Shown: positions 35,046 to 44,114, numbered from the stretch's first letter. The stretch is DNA of 64,000 bases from Lachnospiraceae bacterium 28-4 (GCA_000403275.2 KE159599.1:1218008-1282007); one strand, 5' to 3'. Notes: generated by a model from the sequence alone, not told the origin. Made by a program: numbers and translations.

Positions 35046-36710
35046 TCAGCCTGTGACCTGCTCCACTTCCGGTATGGGTTTGAGATTAAAATGAATTTCG
35101 ATAGAAATGTGTCTTGTCTTATCGCTGTCTATGGTTTCATGGACAACGATTTCTTTAATCAGGCGGTTTAAGGTGGAAGCATCCAGCTCGTTGATGTCCC
35201 GGTATTCCTGTATGGATTCCACCCACTGCCTTGCGTCCACGGCAAGCCGGATTTCATCGGCAAGGCGTTTCCGGCCTTCCTCAACCTTGGCTTTTAATTC
35301 CGCCTGTTCCTTCTGTGTCTTTTCCAGCAGGAGATTGAAGTTTTCTTCTGTGATTCGTCCGGCTACCATATCCTCATAGAGCCGCAATACCATCTTTTCC
35401 AGCACTTCAATCCGTTCTTCGTCTTTGGCAAGAGTGCGCTCCATCGCTTCCCGCTGGTCTTTCTGCTCGGTCTGGCAGGTGTCGGTCAGCCGTCCGGCCA
35501 CCGCTTCGCTGTCGGTCAGGGCAGCGGCGGCGCACTCCCGGATTTTGTTCAGCACAAGAGAATAGAGCGTGTCAAATTCAACCCGGTGCTGTGTGCAGTG
35601 CTGCTTCCCATAGGCATTATAGGTCTTGCAGGAGAAAATCCGCTTCGGGAACTTCTCATGCGTGGTGCGGATGGTGAGAGCCTTTCCGCACTCCCCGCAT
35701 TTTATCAGCCCTGCAAAGAGGTTGATTTCCCCGGATTTGCCCGGTCGCTGGCGGGATTTCAGTTTTTCCTGCACAATCGCAAAGTCCTTTTTGTCCACCA
35801 GCGGCTCATGCGTCCCCTCCACCACAATCCAGTCCTCCGGCTTCTTATCCCGGATAGTGCCGATTTTAAAGCGGTACTCGGTCTTTTGGGAAGCGATTGC
35901 GCCGGTGTAGACGGGGTTCATCAGGATTTCCTTAATCACGGAGAAGTCCCAGACGTACCGCCCGTTTTCCGGGTCTTTCTTTTCCCATTTGGTGCGGATG
36001 TTCCGGTGTCCCCGCTTCCGGTTCCACCATGTCGGGCAGGGGTGCTTTTCTTCCTCCAGCCTGCGCCGGATGTAGTTGGGGCCGTGGCCGTCCAGCGCAT
36101 ATCCGAAAATCAGCCGGACAACCGGGGCGGTTTCCCCGTCAATGAGAAGGTGGTTCTTGTCCTCCGGGTCTTTCTTGTAGCCAAACGGGGCGATACAGCC
36201 GGTGAACTGGCCTTTCTGCGCCTTCAGTACATAGGAAGAATGGACTTTCTTGGAAATATCCTTGCTGTACATTTCATTCAGGATATTTTTAAAGGGCGCA
36301 ATGTCGTTGTTGTCCCGCATGGTGTCGATACCGTCATTCATGGCGATGTAGCGCACACCGTTTCTTGGGAAGAAGTCCTCGATAAGCTGCCCGGTCTGCA
36401 AGTAGTTCCGTCCTAACCTCGATAAATCCTTTGTAATCACAAGGTTTACCTGTTTCCGCTCAATGGCTTTCAACATCCGTTTCAGGTCGGGACGTTCCAT
36501 GTTCAAGCCGGTAAAGCCGTCGTCCTGATAGACTGCCGCAACCTCCCATCCCTGCTTTTCGCAGAACTTTTCCAGCATATCCCGCTGGTTTGCGATGCTG
36601 GCACTCTCGCCCTGAAGGTCGTCGTCTTTCGAGAGCCTGCAATAGATAGCTGCCCGGAAACTCCCGGCAAGGAGTGCGTCCATCCCTGTATATTCCATTG
36701 TGTTCATCAT
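35046..36710 (-). CDS. Large serine recombinase at left end of the maff2 insertion
   Basis: A 554-residue recombinase. The catalytic N-terminus has AAIYCRLSKDDDLQGESASI with nucleophile Ser in CRLSK, then DLSRLGRNYLQTGQ, a recombinase domain, zinc ribbon CGECGKALTI ... FSCKTYNAYGKQHC, coiled coil and DUF4368-like tail. It is the probable integrase for insertion in maff2, ending about 90 bases from the junction. A GC hairpin (CCCCG/CGGGG, about 35025-35040) just after its stop may terminate transcription. Confidence 0.93.
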   Translation of the reverse strand: MMNTMEYTGMDALLAGSFRAAIYCRLSKDDDLQGESASIANQRDMLEKFCEKQGWEVAAVYQDDGFTGLNMERPDLKRMLKAIERKQVNLVITKDLSRLGRNYLQTGQLIEDFFPRNGVRYIAMNDGIDTMRDNNDIAPFKNILNEMYSKDISKKVHSSYVLKAQKGQFTGCIAPFGYKKDPEDKNHLLIDGETAPVVRLIFGYALDGHGPNYIRRRLEEEKHPCPTWWNRKRGHRNIRTKWEKKDPENGRYVWDFSVIKEILMNPVYTGAIASQKTEYRFKIGTIRDKKPEDWIVVEGTHEPLVDKKDFAIVQEKLKSRQRPGKSGEINLFAGLIKCGECGKALTIRTTHEKFPKRIFSCKTYNAYGKQHCTQHRVEFDTLYSLVLNKIRECAAAALTDSEAVAGRLTDTCQTEQKDQREAMERTLAKDEERIEVLEKMVLRLYEDMVAGRITEENFNLLLEKTQKEQAELKAKVEEGRKRLADEIRLAVDARQWVESIQEYRDINELDASTLNRLIKEIVVHETIDSDKTRHISIEIHFNLKPIPEVEQVTG

Positions 36711-36716
36711 AACCGT

Positions 36717-36914
36717 TTACCCGCACAATCCAGACGGAACACGGTCACATGGAACCTCGTCTTTATTATATCTCATTTCTTGTGTTTTAGCAAGATATTC
36801 TTTATCTATTTTTCTGGTGTGTTTCTGTGCGATAAGGCTCACGAAAACGTCCGTAGCGTCCAGTTCGCCGTCAAATATTGTGGTGACATGAATCTCTGTT
36901 TTATTTTTCGCCAT
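36717..36914 (-). CDS. Small protein upstream of serine recombinase
   Basis: A 65-residue protein starting MAKNKTEIHVTTIFDGELDA, then TDVFVSLIAQKHTRKIDKEY. It ends 6 bases before the recombinase start. It has the same general shape as the small gene at 21468 (basic start, beta-strand, TxVF helix) and such genes regularly precede recombinases of this class. A longer frame upstream has no ribosome site. Confidence 0.7.
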   Translation of the reverse strand: MAKNKTEIHVTTIFDGELDATDVFVSLIAQKHTRKIDKEYLAKTQEMRYNKDEVPCDRVPSGLCG

Positions 36915-36960
36915 AGGCAGTTGTCCTCCATAGATGAAAACAGCCAGACAGGGAAGGCCG

Positions 36961-37248
36961 GCAACGAAGTCCGGCAACGGGCTTCAAAAAACCTTGGAAC
37001 TAATCCTTGTCTGGCAGTTGGGTTATTTTATACTTTTTCTTTTATTTTTCTGTTGCTTTGGTTGTTAAAGGGGAGAAAAGCCGACAGTTACGGGATTTTG
37101 CCTGGCAACCGGCCCGGCAACGGGACAGCAACGAAGTGTGCAACGGGCTGTCATTTGCCGGATTTTTTCAGAATGGAAGCTCCATCTGCTCCGGCACTGG
37201 TGTAAATCCCTCCGGGGTTTTTCCCGCCCCGTTGCCAGTGTCCGTTGC
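36961..37248. repeat. Iteron-like GCAACG repeats (candidate replication origin)
   Basis: The hexamer gcaacg or a one-mismatch form occurs at 36961, 36974, 37105 (gcaacc), 37117, 37128 and 37140, and on the other strand at 37229-37235 and 37242-37248. The spacing inside groups is 11-13 bp, about one helical turn. They lie next to the VapE and CHC2 zinc-finger genes. The last two copies are within the end of the VapE gene. Confidence 0.5.
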
Positions 37249-38589
37249 CAAGGCACAAGCGTCAGCTTTTGCCTTTTGTTCCCGCTCCCATCCTTTTTGT
37301 CTGCCGTACCCGGCAAACATACGGGGATTGGAGAAATAATTCCAGCCGGTGACGCACTGGTTCATTATCTCGTTGATTTCCCGTATCTCCCATTGTTTCG
37401 GCTCGTCAAAAGCGTGGTTTAAGGCTTCTTTGTAAAGCTGTTTGGAGCAGACGGTATCGCCGGGGTAGCTGTCAAGGAAAGCCTGAATCATCCCGGCTTT
37501 GGTGTCCTCCGGCATAAAGTCCCGCTGGTGTTCTTTTAGATAGCGCACCATTTCCGGGCTGAATGTCAGCTTCCATCTGCCGCTTCTGTAAATCTCCATC
37601 GCTTCCGCCCATACTTGGTTTAAATAGGCTCTGGAAGCGGCTTCGTCCTCTAAAATATGGATTTCCGCCTGCTCCGGGCATACCTGTATGGGAATAAAAC
37701 GGCGGTTGCCGGAGCGGTCAAGGGGCAGGAAGTCAAGGGCGTTGGACGTGCCGCCGAACACGCACTGCCTTGGGCGGTCTGCCGGGTGGGTTTCGTAAGG
37801 TATCTTGTAGACTTCCTTCTGGCGGCTCAAAAATGACTTGATTTCCTCTATGCTCTTGGCGTTTGCCGTGGCAATCATTTCCGACATCTCGATTATCCAG
37901 TGGCCTTGCAGCTTGCGGTATACATTGTCATCGTCCAGCTTCCGCAAATCATCGGAGAACCACTCATCTTTGACCGCCAGCAGACGGAAGAAGGTGGACT
38001 TCCCGGCTCCCTGACCGCCTACCAGACAGAGCATGACTTCAAACTTACAGCCGGGAGAAAATGCCCGGTGGATGGCTCCCAACAAGAACAGGCGCAGGGA
38101 TTGGAAAGTATAATCGTCCTCACCGGCTCCCAAAAAATGCCGCAGGCAGGAGCGTATCCGTTCGGTTCCGTCCCATGTCAGGCTGTTTAAATACTCCCGG
38201 ACAGGGTGGTAGCTGTTCTGGTGGGCGGCAAGGTCGGCGGCATCCTGTATCTTTTTTTCGCTTGTCAGGCCGTAGGTTTCTTCCAGATACAGACGGATAT
38301 ATTTCATGTCCGTATCGGTCATGGGGCTGCCCGGAGTCCTCTTGTAGCCGACAGGCTTTAAAATATCCGTGCGGTCAGTCAGAAGGTTATAAGCAACCGC
38401 CCCGGACAGGAGCGGGTCGCACTGGAACACGGTCAGGCAGTTGCTTATGCTGTTGCGGAAGCCGCCTTTTTCGGTGGTTTCCAGCAAAGCCTTGACGTCC
38501 TCAACGCTCCGGGGCGGCCCAGTGCTGTCTGCCATGTTCACTAGTTCCTGCCGTATCTGCGGCGGTAAATTCTGCCATTCGCCTTTCAA
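37168..38589 (-). CDS. VapE-like replication helicase/ATPase
   Basis: A 473-residue virulence-associated-E family protein. Walker A is in CLVGGQGAGKSTFFRLLA and a second conserved block is GTSNALDFLPLDRSGNRRFI (SF3/D5-like). Such proteins replicate or maintain phage satellites and mobile elements. A TTG start at 38589 with GAGGAA upstream overlaps the zinc-finger gene by 89 bases; an ATG at 38535 is the alternative. Iteron-like repeats lie just downstream. Confidence 0.85.
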   Translation of the reverse strand: MKGEWQNLPPQIRQELVNMADSTGPPRSVEDVKALLETTEKGGFRNSISNCLTVFQCDPLLSGAVAYNLLTDRTDILKPVGYKRTPGSPMTDTDMKYIRLYLEETYGLTSEKKIQDAADLAAHQNSYHPVREYLNSLTWDGTERIRSCLRHFLGAGEDDYTFQSLRLFLLGAIHRAFSPGCKFEVMLCLVGGQGAGKSTFFRLLAVKDEWFSDDLRKLDDDNVYRKLQGHWIIEMSEMIATANAKSIEEIKSFLSRQKEVYKIPYETHPADRPRQCVFGGTSNALDFLPLDRSGNRRFIPIQVCPEQAEIHILEDEAASRAYLNQVWAEAMEIYRSGRWKLTFSPEMVRYLKEHQRDFMPEDTKAGMIQAFLDSYPGDTVCSKQLYKEALNHAFDEPKQWEIREINEIMNQCVTGWNYFSNPRMFAGYGRQKGWEREQKAKADACALATDTGNGAGKTPEGFTPVPEQMELPF

Positions 38590-39148
38590 GGTTCCTCACT
38601 TCCTTTCCGTGTCCTGTGATAAGCGCCGCCCGCTCCGGAAGATCCCCCGAGAGAAGCACGTCCATCAGGTATTCCACCCGGCTCATGTTCTGCATGGCTT
38701 CCACAAACCGGGGGTTCCATGCTTCATCGGGCTGGCGTGGGGCGTATTCCTCCTTCCAGCGGCGCAGGAGATGGTAATAGTCGGACAACACCCGGAAACA
38801 ATGCCGCTCCATACGCTTAAATTTCTGTTCCTCCCTTTCCCTCCGCAAACGTGGCCGGATGGGCGGCTTCCCGGCATTCCTCCCATCCTCATAGGGGATG
38901 GAGAAGTCCTGCGCCAGCATGAGGGCGGCTTCCTTACTGCCGATTCCATAAAAACGGGAAACAAAGTCAATCACGTCCCCGGTGGCTCCGCAGCCGAAAC
39001 AGTAAAAGCGGCGGTCAACCTTCATGCTTGGGTTCTTGTCGTTGTGGAACGGGCAGACGCACATCCCATTCCGGTTTACATGGATTCCATAATGCTCCGC
39101 AGCCTGCCTTGTGGTGACGGACTGCTTCACGGCTTCAAATACGTTCAA
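38501..39148 (-). CDS. CHC2 zinc-finger (primase-like) protein
   Basis: A 215-residue protein. The N-terminal zinc finger has CVCPFHNDKNPSMKVD ... FYCFGCGATGDVIDF (Cys-x2-His and Cys-x2-Cys), as in DnaG primases, but no TOPRIM domain follows. It probably works with VapE at an element origin. The helical C-terminal half is of unknown role. Confidence 0.85.
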   Translation of the reverse strand: MNVFEAVKQSVTTRQAAEHYGIHVNRNGMCVCPFHNDKNPSMKVDRRFYCFGCGATGDVIDFVSRFYGIGSKEAALMLAQDFSIPYEDGRNAGKPPIRPRLRREREEQKFKRMERHCFRVLSDYYHLLRRWKEEYAPRQPDEAWNPRFVEAMQNMSRVEYLMDVLLSGDLPERAALITGHGKEVRNLERRMAEFTAADTAGTSEHGRQHWAAPER

Positions 39149-39227
39149 TAGGCGTTTCCTCCTGATAATCCCAACGTGAGCGACACAATGTCGTTCACGT
39201 TGTCTGTAAATCCATCTTGTTTAAAAT

Positions 39228-39272
39228 GAAAAAGCACCTGCCAGCGATTTCCAATCACAAAACAAGTGCCTG
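39228..39272 (-). terminator. Terminator after the MobL relaxase gene
   Basis: On the minus strand AGGCACTTG ... CAGGTGCTTTTT forms a stem with a U-run right after the MobL stop codon. Confidence 0.65.
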
Positions 39273-39273
39273 T

Positions 39274-40863
39274 TTAAAGTTCCATATTCTGTTGTTTCTG
39301 TGTCCGGGGTGGCTGGCGTTTCTCTGCCTGCTCCTGCCGGATGCGTTCCTGCCGCCCTTTCAGGTTCCCCTGTACGGACGGTTTCTTCCCCGGCTCGGCG
39401 GTCTGGCGGTACTGCTCGGACGGCAATACCTGATTGAGCCAGCGGCGCACATCCCGCAGCACTTTTACATCTGCCTGAACCGCTTCCAGCTCCTCCCCCT
39501 GTTCCGGCAGGGCAGAAGCAAGCTGTTCCCGTTCGGATTCCAAATCTTTGCGGGAGTAAGAGTTGCCTTTCAGGTTGGCTTTCAAATACCGGATGGCGGC
39601 ATTGTAAGCGTCCAGTTCCTCCCGGTGGCTCTCCGCAAACTGCTCCTTTTTCTTCTTCCAGCCGATGGCGGCGTACTCCTTATGGACTGGCTTGTTGGCT
39701 TCGTATTTGTCAATGTAGGACAGCATGGTGTCGATGGCTTTGATACGCTTCTCGCTTTTTTTCACGCCCTCCATGACAGAAACGGCGGTCTGGCTGATTT
39801 CGTCCAGCCGGGTGTCAAGGCTCTCCACGGTGGAGATTCCTTTTTTCCGCAGAAAATCCATTGCCGCCTGTACCTTGTTGAAATCGGCAACTGTGCCTTT
39901 GAGCTTCCCTCTGGAAGTCCAGTCGGCACGCTGTCCGCTCCGCAGTTCTAAATACTGTGAGAGCAGCTCCGGTATGGTCGGTTCCTTCGTCTGCTCCAAT
40001 GCTTCCATCAGAGCGGCTTTTTTCTCTTTTAAATCGGCAATCCAGCCTTTTAAGTGGCGCACCATCTGGCGGATGGACTGCATGAGGGAGTTGGCGGCTT
40101 TGATGTCCCGGTTCAGGTTGCCGATGCTGGTCTGGATTCCCTTCTTCTCCATCTGGCAGGCGGCTGGCCCCATGTGGACGGTGGGGATTTTATCAATCCC
40201 CTGCCGGGCATAGGAGCGCAGGTCAAGCCGTTCCGGGCGGTGATTGGCTTCTAAGTAACGGTTAGCCGTGTCCGCCCATCCCTGCCGCCAGATTTCGGCG
40301 TACTTCTGGTCGTTCCAGTCCACGGTGTCCTCCTTGTGGCTTTTCCATCTGCCGGACGGGAGCCGGACTCTTTCGCCGTTCCCGTCAAGGTCGTATACCT
40401 TGCGGCACTTGGGGAGCCATTTGCCATTTTCGTCCATCGCCCGCATGGTGAGCAGGATATGGGCGTGGGGGTTCCCGTCCCCTTTGTCATGGATGGCAAA
40501 ATCGGCAATCATGCCTTTGGAAACAAAAAACTCCCGGCAGTAGTCACGGAGAAGGTCGGCGTACTGTTCCGACGGGATTTCCCTTGGGATGGCAAGCACG
40601 AACCTCCGGGCAAGCTGGGAGTTCCATTGTTTTTCCTGCGCTTCGGCGGAGTTCCATAAGGTGTTGCGGTCTGCAAACTCCGGCGGTGCATGGGGCGGGA
40701 GCATGATTTCCTTGTGGGTGACTTCGTTCTTGTAAGGATAGTATTTCTGCTCTTGGTCGTATTCAGAGAACAGCTTCTCGCCGCTCTGGTAGGCAGCGGC
40801 GGAAACGGCGGATTCGTTATTACTCCGTTTGATGATGGTGATTTTACAGTGCGGGCATGGCAA
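39274..40863 (-). CDS. MobA/MobL-family relaxase (second MobL element)
   Basis: A 529-residue relaxase. MobA/MobL features: AYQSGEKLFSEYDQEQKYYP, PPHAPPEFADRNTLWNSAE and metal-binding His of NPHAHILLT (133-135). A long helical C-terminus ends PGKKPSVQGNLKGRQERIRQ, a tail reminiscent of the two ICE polyvalent proteins. Its oriT-like module is not adjacent: it lies 3.1 kb upstream at 43934-44096, separated by AT-rich cargo genes. Confidence 0.92.
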   Translation of the reverse strand: MPCPHCKITIIKRSNNESAVSAAAYQSGEKLFSEYDQEQKYYPYKNEVTHKEIMLPPHAPPEFADRNTLWNSAEAQEKQWNSQLARRFVLAIPREIPSEQYADLLRDYCREFFVSKGMIADFAIHDKGDGNPHAHILLTMRAMDENGKWLPKCRKVYDLDGNGERVRLPSGRWKSHKEDTVDWNDQKYAEIWRQGWADTANRYLEANHRPERLDLRSYARQGIDKIPTVHMGPAACQMEKKGIQTSIGNLNRDIKAANSLMQSIRQMVRHLKGWIADLKEKKAALMEALEQTKEPTIPELLSQYLELRSGQRADWTSRGKLKGTVADFNKVQAAMDFLRKKGISTVESLDTRLDEISQTAVSVMEGVKKSEKRIKAIDTMLSYIDKYEANKPVHKEYAAIGWKKKKEQFAESHREELDAYNAAIRYLKANLKGNSYSRKDLESEREQLASALPEQGEELEAVQADVKVLRDVRRWLNQVLPSEQYRQTAEPGKKPSVQGNLKGRQERIRQEQAEKRQPPRTQKQQNMEL

Positions 40864-40897
40864 GAGTGCGCCCTCCTTTCTCCCGGATTCCGGGCAA

Positions 40898-40931
40898 AAA
40901 AATAGCAGGATACCTTTTTAGATTTCCTGCT
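40898..40931 (-). terminator. Terminator after the HD-domain gene
   Basis: On the minus strand AGCAGGAAAT ... GGTATCCTGCT is followed by ATTTTTTT. A similar terminator sequence with matching downstream hairpin occurs at 60263-60293. No gene was seen between 40864 and 41055. Confidence 0.65.
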
Positions 40932-41055
40932 TGGTTGTGCCGCTGGTGGACGGCGGATTATTTAGTTTTTTGATAGGCTGTCAGTTCGACAAACTGGAAT
41001 TTTAGAGTGTTTAACAGATAATAAGTTTATTCTCCTTGACTGTAATAATCTACTA

Positions 41056-41550
41056 CTAATCTAAAATAAAGCGATTATAAGCTATCCTTTTTCCTGTGTT
41101 TGTTTTAAAGTTTTCATCTATACACTTTTTTATCTTTTCCTGTTCTTTTTCTTTATCCATAACCGTTAAATTTTCAAGCAAATCAGCTTCCCATTGTATT
41201 TGAAAATCAAGTCCATCAATTTTAGATGGAGTATGATGGTTGCCTATTATAAAGCATATTCTATCAATATTTTTGTTATAGCCTACCTTTTTTAATATTT
41301 CTTTCGCTACTTCTGGTCCTTCCTTTTCTTGATAAACACCATCAATAGAACCGTATTTTTTTTGTGCTTCAACCGCACCAATATCATGTAGTATAGCAAT
41401 AATACTGATGAATTCTTTTTCTTCCTCTCCGATATTTTCTCCTTTCATTATATCTTCTGCATTTTTCAAAACTTTGAGAGTATGCTCTATGCCAAAAGGA
41501 ATTTCTTTGAATACTTCTTTCATCTCTATAATAATTTTTTCTTTAAACAT
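41056..41550 (-). CDS. HD-domain phosphohydrolase-like protein (cargo)
   Basis: A 164-residue protein. The HD pair is in IIAILHDIGAVEAQ, with an upstream His in FGIEHTLKVLKN and a downstream IIGNHHTPS, the usual metal-binding set of HD hydrolases. The DNA is very AT-rich compared with the flanking MobL gene, so it is transferred cargo. The substrate is unknown. Confidence 0.8.
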   Translation of the reverse strand: MFKEKIIIEMKEVFKEIPFGIEHTLKVLKNAEDIMKGENIGEEEKEFISIIAILHDIGAVEAQKKYGSIDGVYQEKEGPEVAKEILKKVGYNKNIDRICFIIGNHHTPSKIDGLDFQIQWEADLLENLTVMDKEKEQEKIKKCIDENFKTNTGKRIAYNRFILD

Positions 41551-41587
41551 AAATTACCTCCATTTATACCTTATAGGTGTTTTAGTT

Positions 41588-42328
41588 CTATCTATCCACT
41601 TTTTTGTTCGCCGATACAATCAGCATCATGGGACGACGCATTTCATCCTGCATTCCCGGAATATCCATCATGTTTTCTGGCGGCTGCGGCTCCACAATAT
41701 GATTTATTATAAAACCATTTGAAAGCAGTGTATTTAGATATGTGGTCAGTGTTCTATGATATTTTGTAACCTTTTCTCCCAAAAACACAGCTGTCCGTTT
41801 GCCCTCATAATAATAATTATCCACCGGAAAATGCAGTATTTCTCCTTTTTCGTTATAATGCCAGTCTTGTGTTCCATAGGCAGTAAAAACAGGATGTTCA
41901 ACCGTAAAAACTAGCTTACCACCAGACTTCAGTATTCTATATATCTTTTTTACTAAAATCTCATAATCTGCTACATAGTGAAACGCAAGTGAGCTTAATA
42001 TTACATCAAAACTCTCCTCTGGGAATTCCACATCTTCTATAGCACAGCATTTATATTCAACCTGTGGAAAATGTGTTTTTTCTTTGGCTACCTCGAGCAT
42101 TTTATGAGAAATATCAACACCTACAACAGAAGACGCTCCGTGTTCCATCGCATAAATACAGTGCCATCCATAGCCGCATCCTAAATCAAGCACACGCTTA
42201 TCTTTAAAATCCGGCAGCAGCTTTCTCAATGTTTCCCATTCTCCTGCACCGGCTAGTCCCTGCTGTGAGCGACTCATTTGACTGTATTTTTGAAAAAATA
42301 TATTATCATCATATTTGTTTTCTTTCAT
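41588..42328 (-). CDS. SAM-dependent methyltransferase (cargo)
   Basis: A 246-residue class I methyltransferase: motif I VLDLGCGYGWHCIYA, then VVGVDISHKMLEVA, and motif IV-like DVILSSLAFHYVAD. Similar stand-alone small-molecule methyltransferases are frequent in clostridial cargo. It lies downstream of a dinB remnant and the AraC regulator on the same strand. The substrate is not inferable. Confidence 0.85.
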   Translation of the reverse strand: MKENKYDDNIFFQKYSQMSRSQQGLAGAGEWETLRKLLPDFKDKRVLDLGCGYGWHCIYAMEHGASSVVGVDISHKMLEVAKEKTHFPQVEYKCCAIEDVEFPEESFDVILSSLAFHYVADYEILVKKIYRILKSGGKLVFTVEHPVFTAYGTQDWHYNEKGEILHFPVDNYYYEGKRTAVFLGEKVTKYHRTLTTYLNTLLSNGFIINHIVEPQPPENMMDIPGMQDEMRRPMMLIVSANKKVDR

Positions 42329-42355
42329 CTGAATTCCCCTCGTTTAAAAAATTAT

Positions 42356-42445
42356 TTATCTCCGTTCTTCTTCGCTTAGGTTATGGCAATGATATTCAAA
42401 CAACTGCCACGCGATATCTAACTGAAATAATATTTCTTTTTTCAT
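42356..42445 (-). pseudogene. dinB-family N-terminal remnant
   Basis: A 29-codon frame reading MKKEILFQLDIAWQLFEYHC then HNLSEEERR and a stop. It matches the first residues typical of DinB-superfamily proteins, which are normally about 150-170 residues. The rest is absent; the methyltransferase starts 28 bases downstream. Probably the 5' stub of a deleted gene in the AraC-regulated set. Confidence 0.5.
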
Positions 42446-42460
42446 AGGATTGTCCGTTTC

Positions 42461-43327
42461 TTATCGTTCTTTTTTCACTACAGGAATCCATATCTCGCTA
42501 TACGCATGTCCTTGTCTATCAGGATTCATTTTTGCAAACGAAAACGAAAGGGATTCTGCCAGCTCATAATCCGCTGTCATAAACCATTCTGCATAAATTC
42601 TTGCCATTGTATTTTGAAGTGTGGACGGAAACTCTCCTTCATTTGGAAATACCGCCCATGTTCCTGCTTTCATTGGCAAAGTTTCTAAGCCTGCACCGAT
42701 TTCTTTTTCTGTTGTCAAAACACCAATCAAATGTGTCAGATAACCTTCTTCTTTCTTAAACTCTGTGTCTGAATTATAGGAAACATTGACAACTTCAAAC
42801 GGTTCCATATTTTGCAGACGATGCATTTCTTCTCTTTGTTCCTGCGTGATGCTGTTTGCAAGATCCACAATTGCGTTATTAACTCCTTCAAACTGCATCG
42901 GTACTCGTTTACTTACACCGACAAAAATGAATGCCGATTTTTCAATAATTCTGCATTCCATGCTGTTTCCTCCGCTTACTTTTACTATGAAATTAAATTT
43001 GGGAAACACTTTATGTTCCCCCCTCTTTGAAATCTCGGAGGGTAAGAAACCACACCAGTTTTTAAATGCTCGTGTAAACCCATCCATCGATTGATAGCCA
43101 TACTTAAAAGCAATATCCGTCACTTTTTTGCCATGAAGCAAATCATAGTTTGCCTCAGACAATCTTCGGTTTTTAACATATTCATTGATAGACATACCTG
43201 TTAGAAAGAAAAAAACATTTTTAAAATGTAGTTCCGAAACGCTGACTCTTTTCATTGCTTCGTCAATCACTTTTTCATCCAATAAATGTTCTTCAATATA
43301 ATTGATGGTGTCGTTCAATTGCTTAAG
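42461..43327 (-). CDS. AraC-family regulator with GyrI-like effector domain
   Basis: A 288-residue regulator. The N-terminal AraC HTH pair has SVSELHFKNVFFFLTGMSIN and VTDIAFKYGYQSMDGFTRAF; the C-terminal part (about 120-288) resembles GyrI/Rob-like small-molecule binding domains (GTWAVFPNEGEFPSTLQNTM, WIPVVKKE end). The ATG at 43327 has GGAGGTAA. It likely senses a drug or peptide and controls neighbouring cargo. Confidence 0.88.
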   Translation of the reverse strand, partial: LKQLNDTINYIEEHLLDEKVIDEAMKRVSVSELHFKNVFFFLTGMSINEYVKNRRLSEANYDLLHGKKVTDIAFKYGYQSMDGFTRAFKNWCGFLPSEISKRGEHKVFPKFNFIVKVSGGNSMECRIIEKSAFIFVGVSKRVPMQFEGVNNAIVDLANSITQEQREEMHRLQNMEPFEVVNVSYNSDTEFKKEEGYLTHLIGVLTTEKEIGAGLETLPMKAGTWAVFPNEGEFPSTLQNTMARIYAEWFMTADYELAESLSFSFAKMNPDRQGHAYSEIWIPVVKKER

Positions 43328-43460
43328 CATTTCCTTACCTCCTTGCCACAAATTATAGTAGCTTTAGGAAACCATTGCTCGACTTTATCATTATAAAAAA
43401 AATCGAATTATATTTTTACACATCTGCAAATTTCGATTTTTTGATTCATCAAACAGGAAT

Positions 43461-43838
43461 TTATCTACGAAGCCCTTCTTCTGTAAAAGTTCTTTTTAAT
43501 GCCTTCTCTGTCGGGAATATAGAGCCTATCAAAACAGCAATTTGAATAAATGTCAAAATCAAGCCGACAATTCCAATAGCATCATCTGAAGCTCCATAAA
43601 ATGGAAGATGAATAATAAGTGACGGAACTAAAATAATCCAGCCAATTCGCCACCAAAGTTTTCCACAGTAATGATGAGCAAAATGCCATGTATCCATATT
43701 CTTCATAGAACGAGAGGTTCTATATCCAATCAGAGAATTTATCTTTTGCGGCGGACGCTTCCACATAAGCCGTCCAATAACTATCATCAGCAACGGAATC
43801 ATTAAATCACAGCAAAGCATAAACCACCAAAACCACAT
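43461..43838 (-). CDS. SdpI-like small membrane protein
   Basis: A 125-residue protein with three or four membrane helices (FMLCCDLMIPLLMIVIGRLM; WIILVPSLIIHLPFYG; GLILTFIQIAVLIGSIF) and the SdpI/YfhL pattern NSLIGYRTSRSMKNMDTWHF. SdpI protects Bacillus from the SdpC toxin, so an immunity role is possible. The ATG at 43838 has GAGGTGA; the longer frame runs through the oriT-like module and is rejected. Confidence 0.75.
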   Translation of the reverse strand: MWFWWFMLCCDLMIPLLMIVIGRLMWKRPPQKINSLIGYRTSRSMKNMDTWHFAHHYCGKLWWRIGWIILVPSLIIHLPFYGASDDAIGIVGLILTFIQIAVLIGSIFPTEKALKRTFTEEGLRR

Positions 43839-43933
43839 TACATTCACCTCTACAATTTGCGATTTGTCGCTGGCTCTATTATACAGCTTTGACTTGCCAA
43901 ATGGAATAGACTTTCTGAAAGATTTTCGGGTGG

Positions 43934-44096
43934 CAAGTTCACAAAGGGGTAGCTGGCGGAGCCAGCGCAGGGGAAGGGTAGCTTCCCCTGTGATGATTGG
44001 AACAGATTGGAAATCTACGGAAATCATCCGCTGTCCGCAGGACGCTCCCGGCAGGGCGCAATGCACCACTTCCCCAAGTGGTGTATAATTGCGCCC
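43934..44096 (+). other. oriT-like module of the second MobL element
   Basis: Same order as the module at 24241-24406: hairpin GCTGGC-gga-GCCAGC (43952-43966), GGGGAA/TTCCCC (43970-43988), TCCGCAGGA, then a nested palindrome pairing GGGCGCAAT and CACCACTT with AAGTGGTG and ATTGCGCCC (44054-44096). The arms differ from the 24-kb copy yet still pair. A RIT element begins 19 bases further on, and the MobL gene is 3.1 kb away. Confidence 0.65.
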
Positions 44097-44114
44097 TATC
44101 CAAGAACTCGGATA

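Noticed and set aside
35586..36416. 276-codon plus-strand frame opposite the serine recombinase
   Set aside because: Shadow of the recombinase gene, no ribosome site or recognisable domain.
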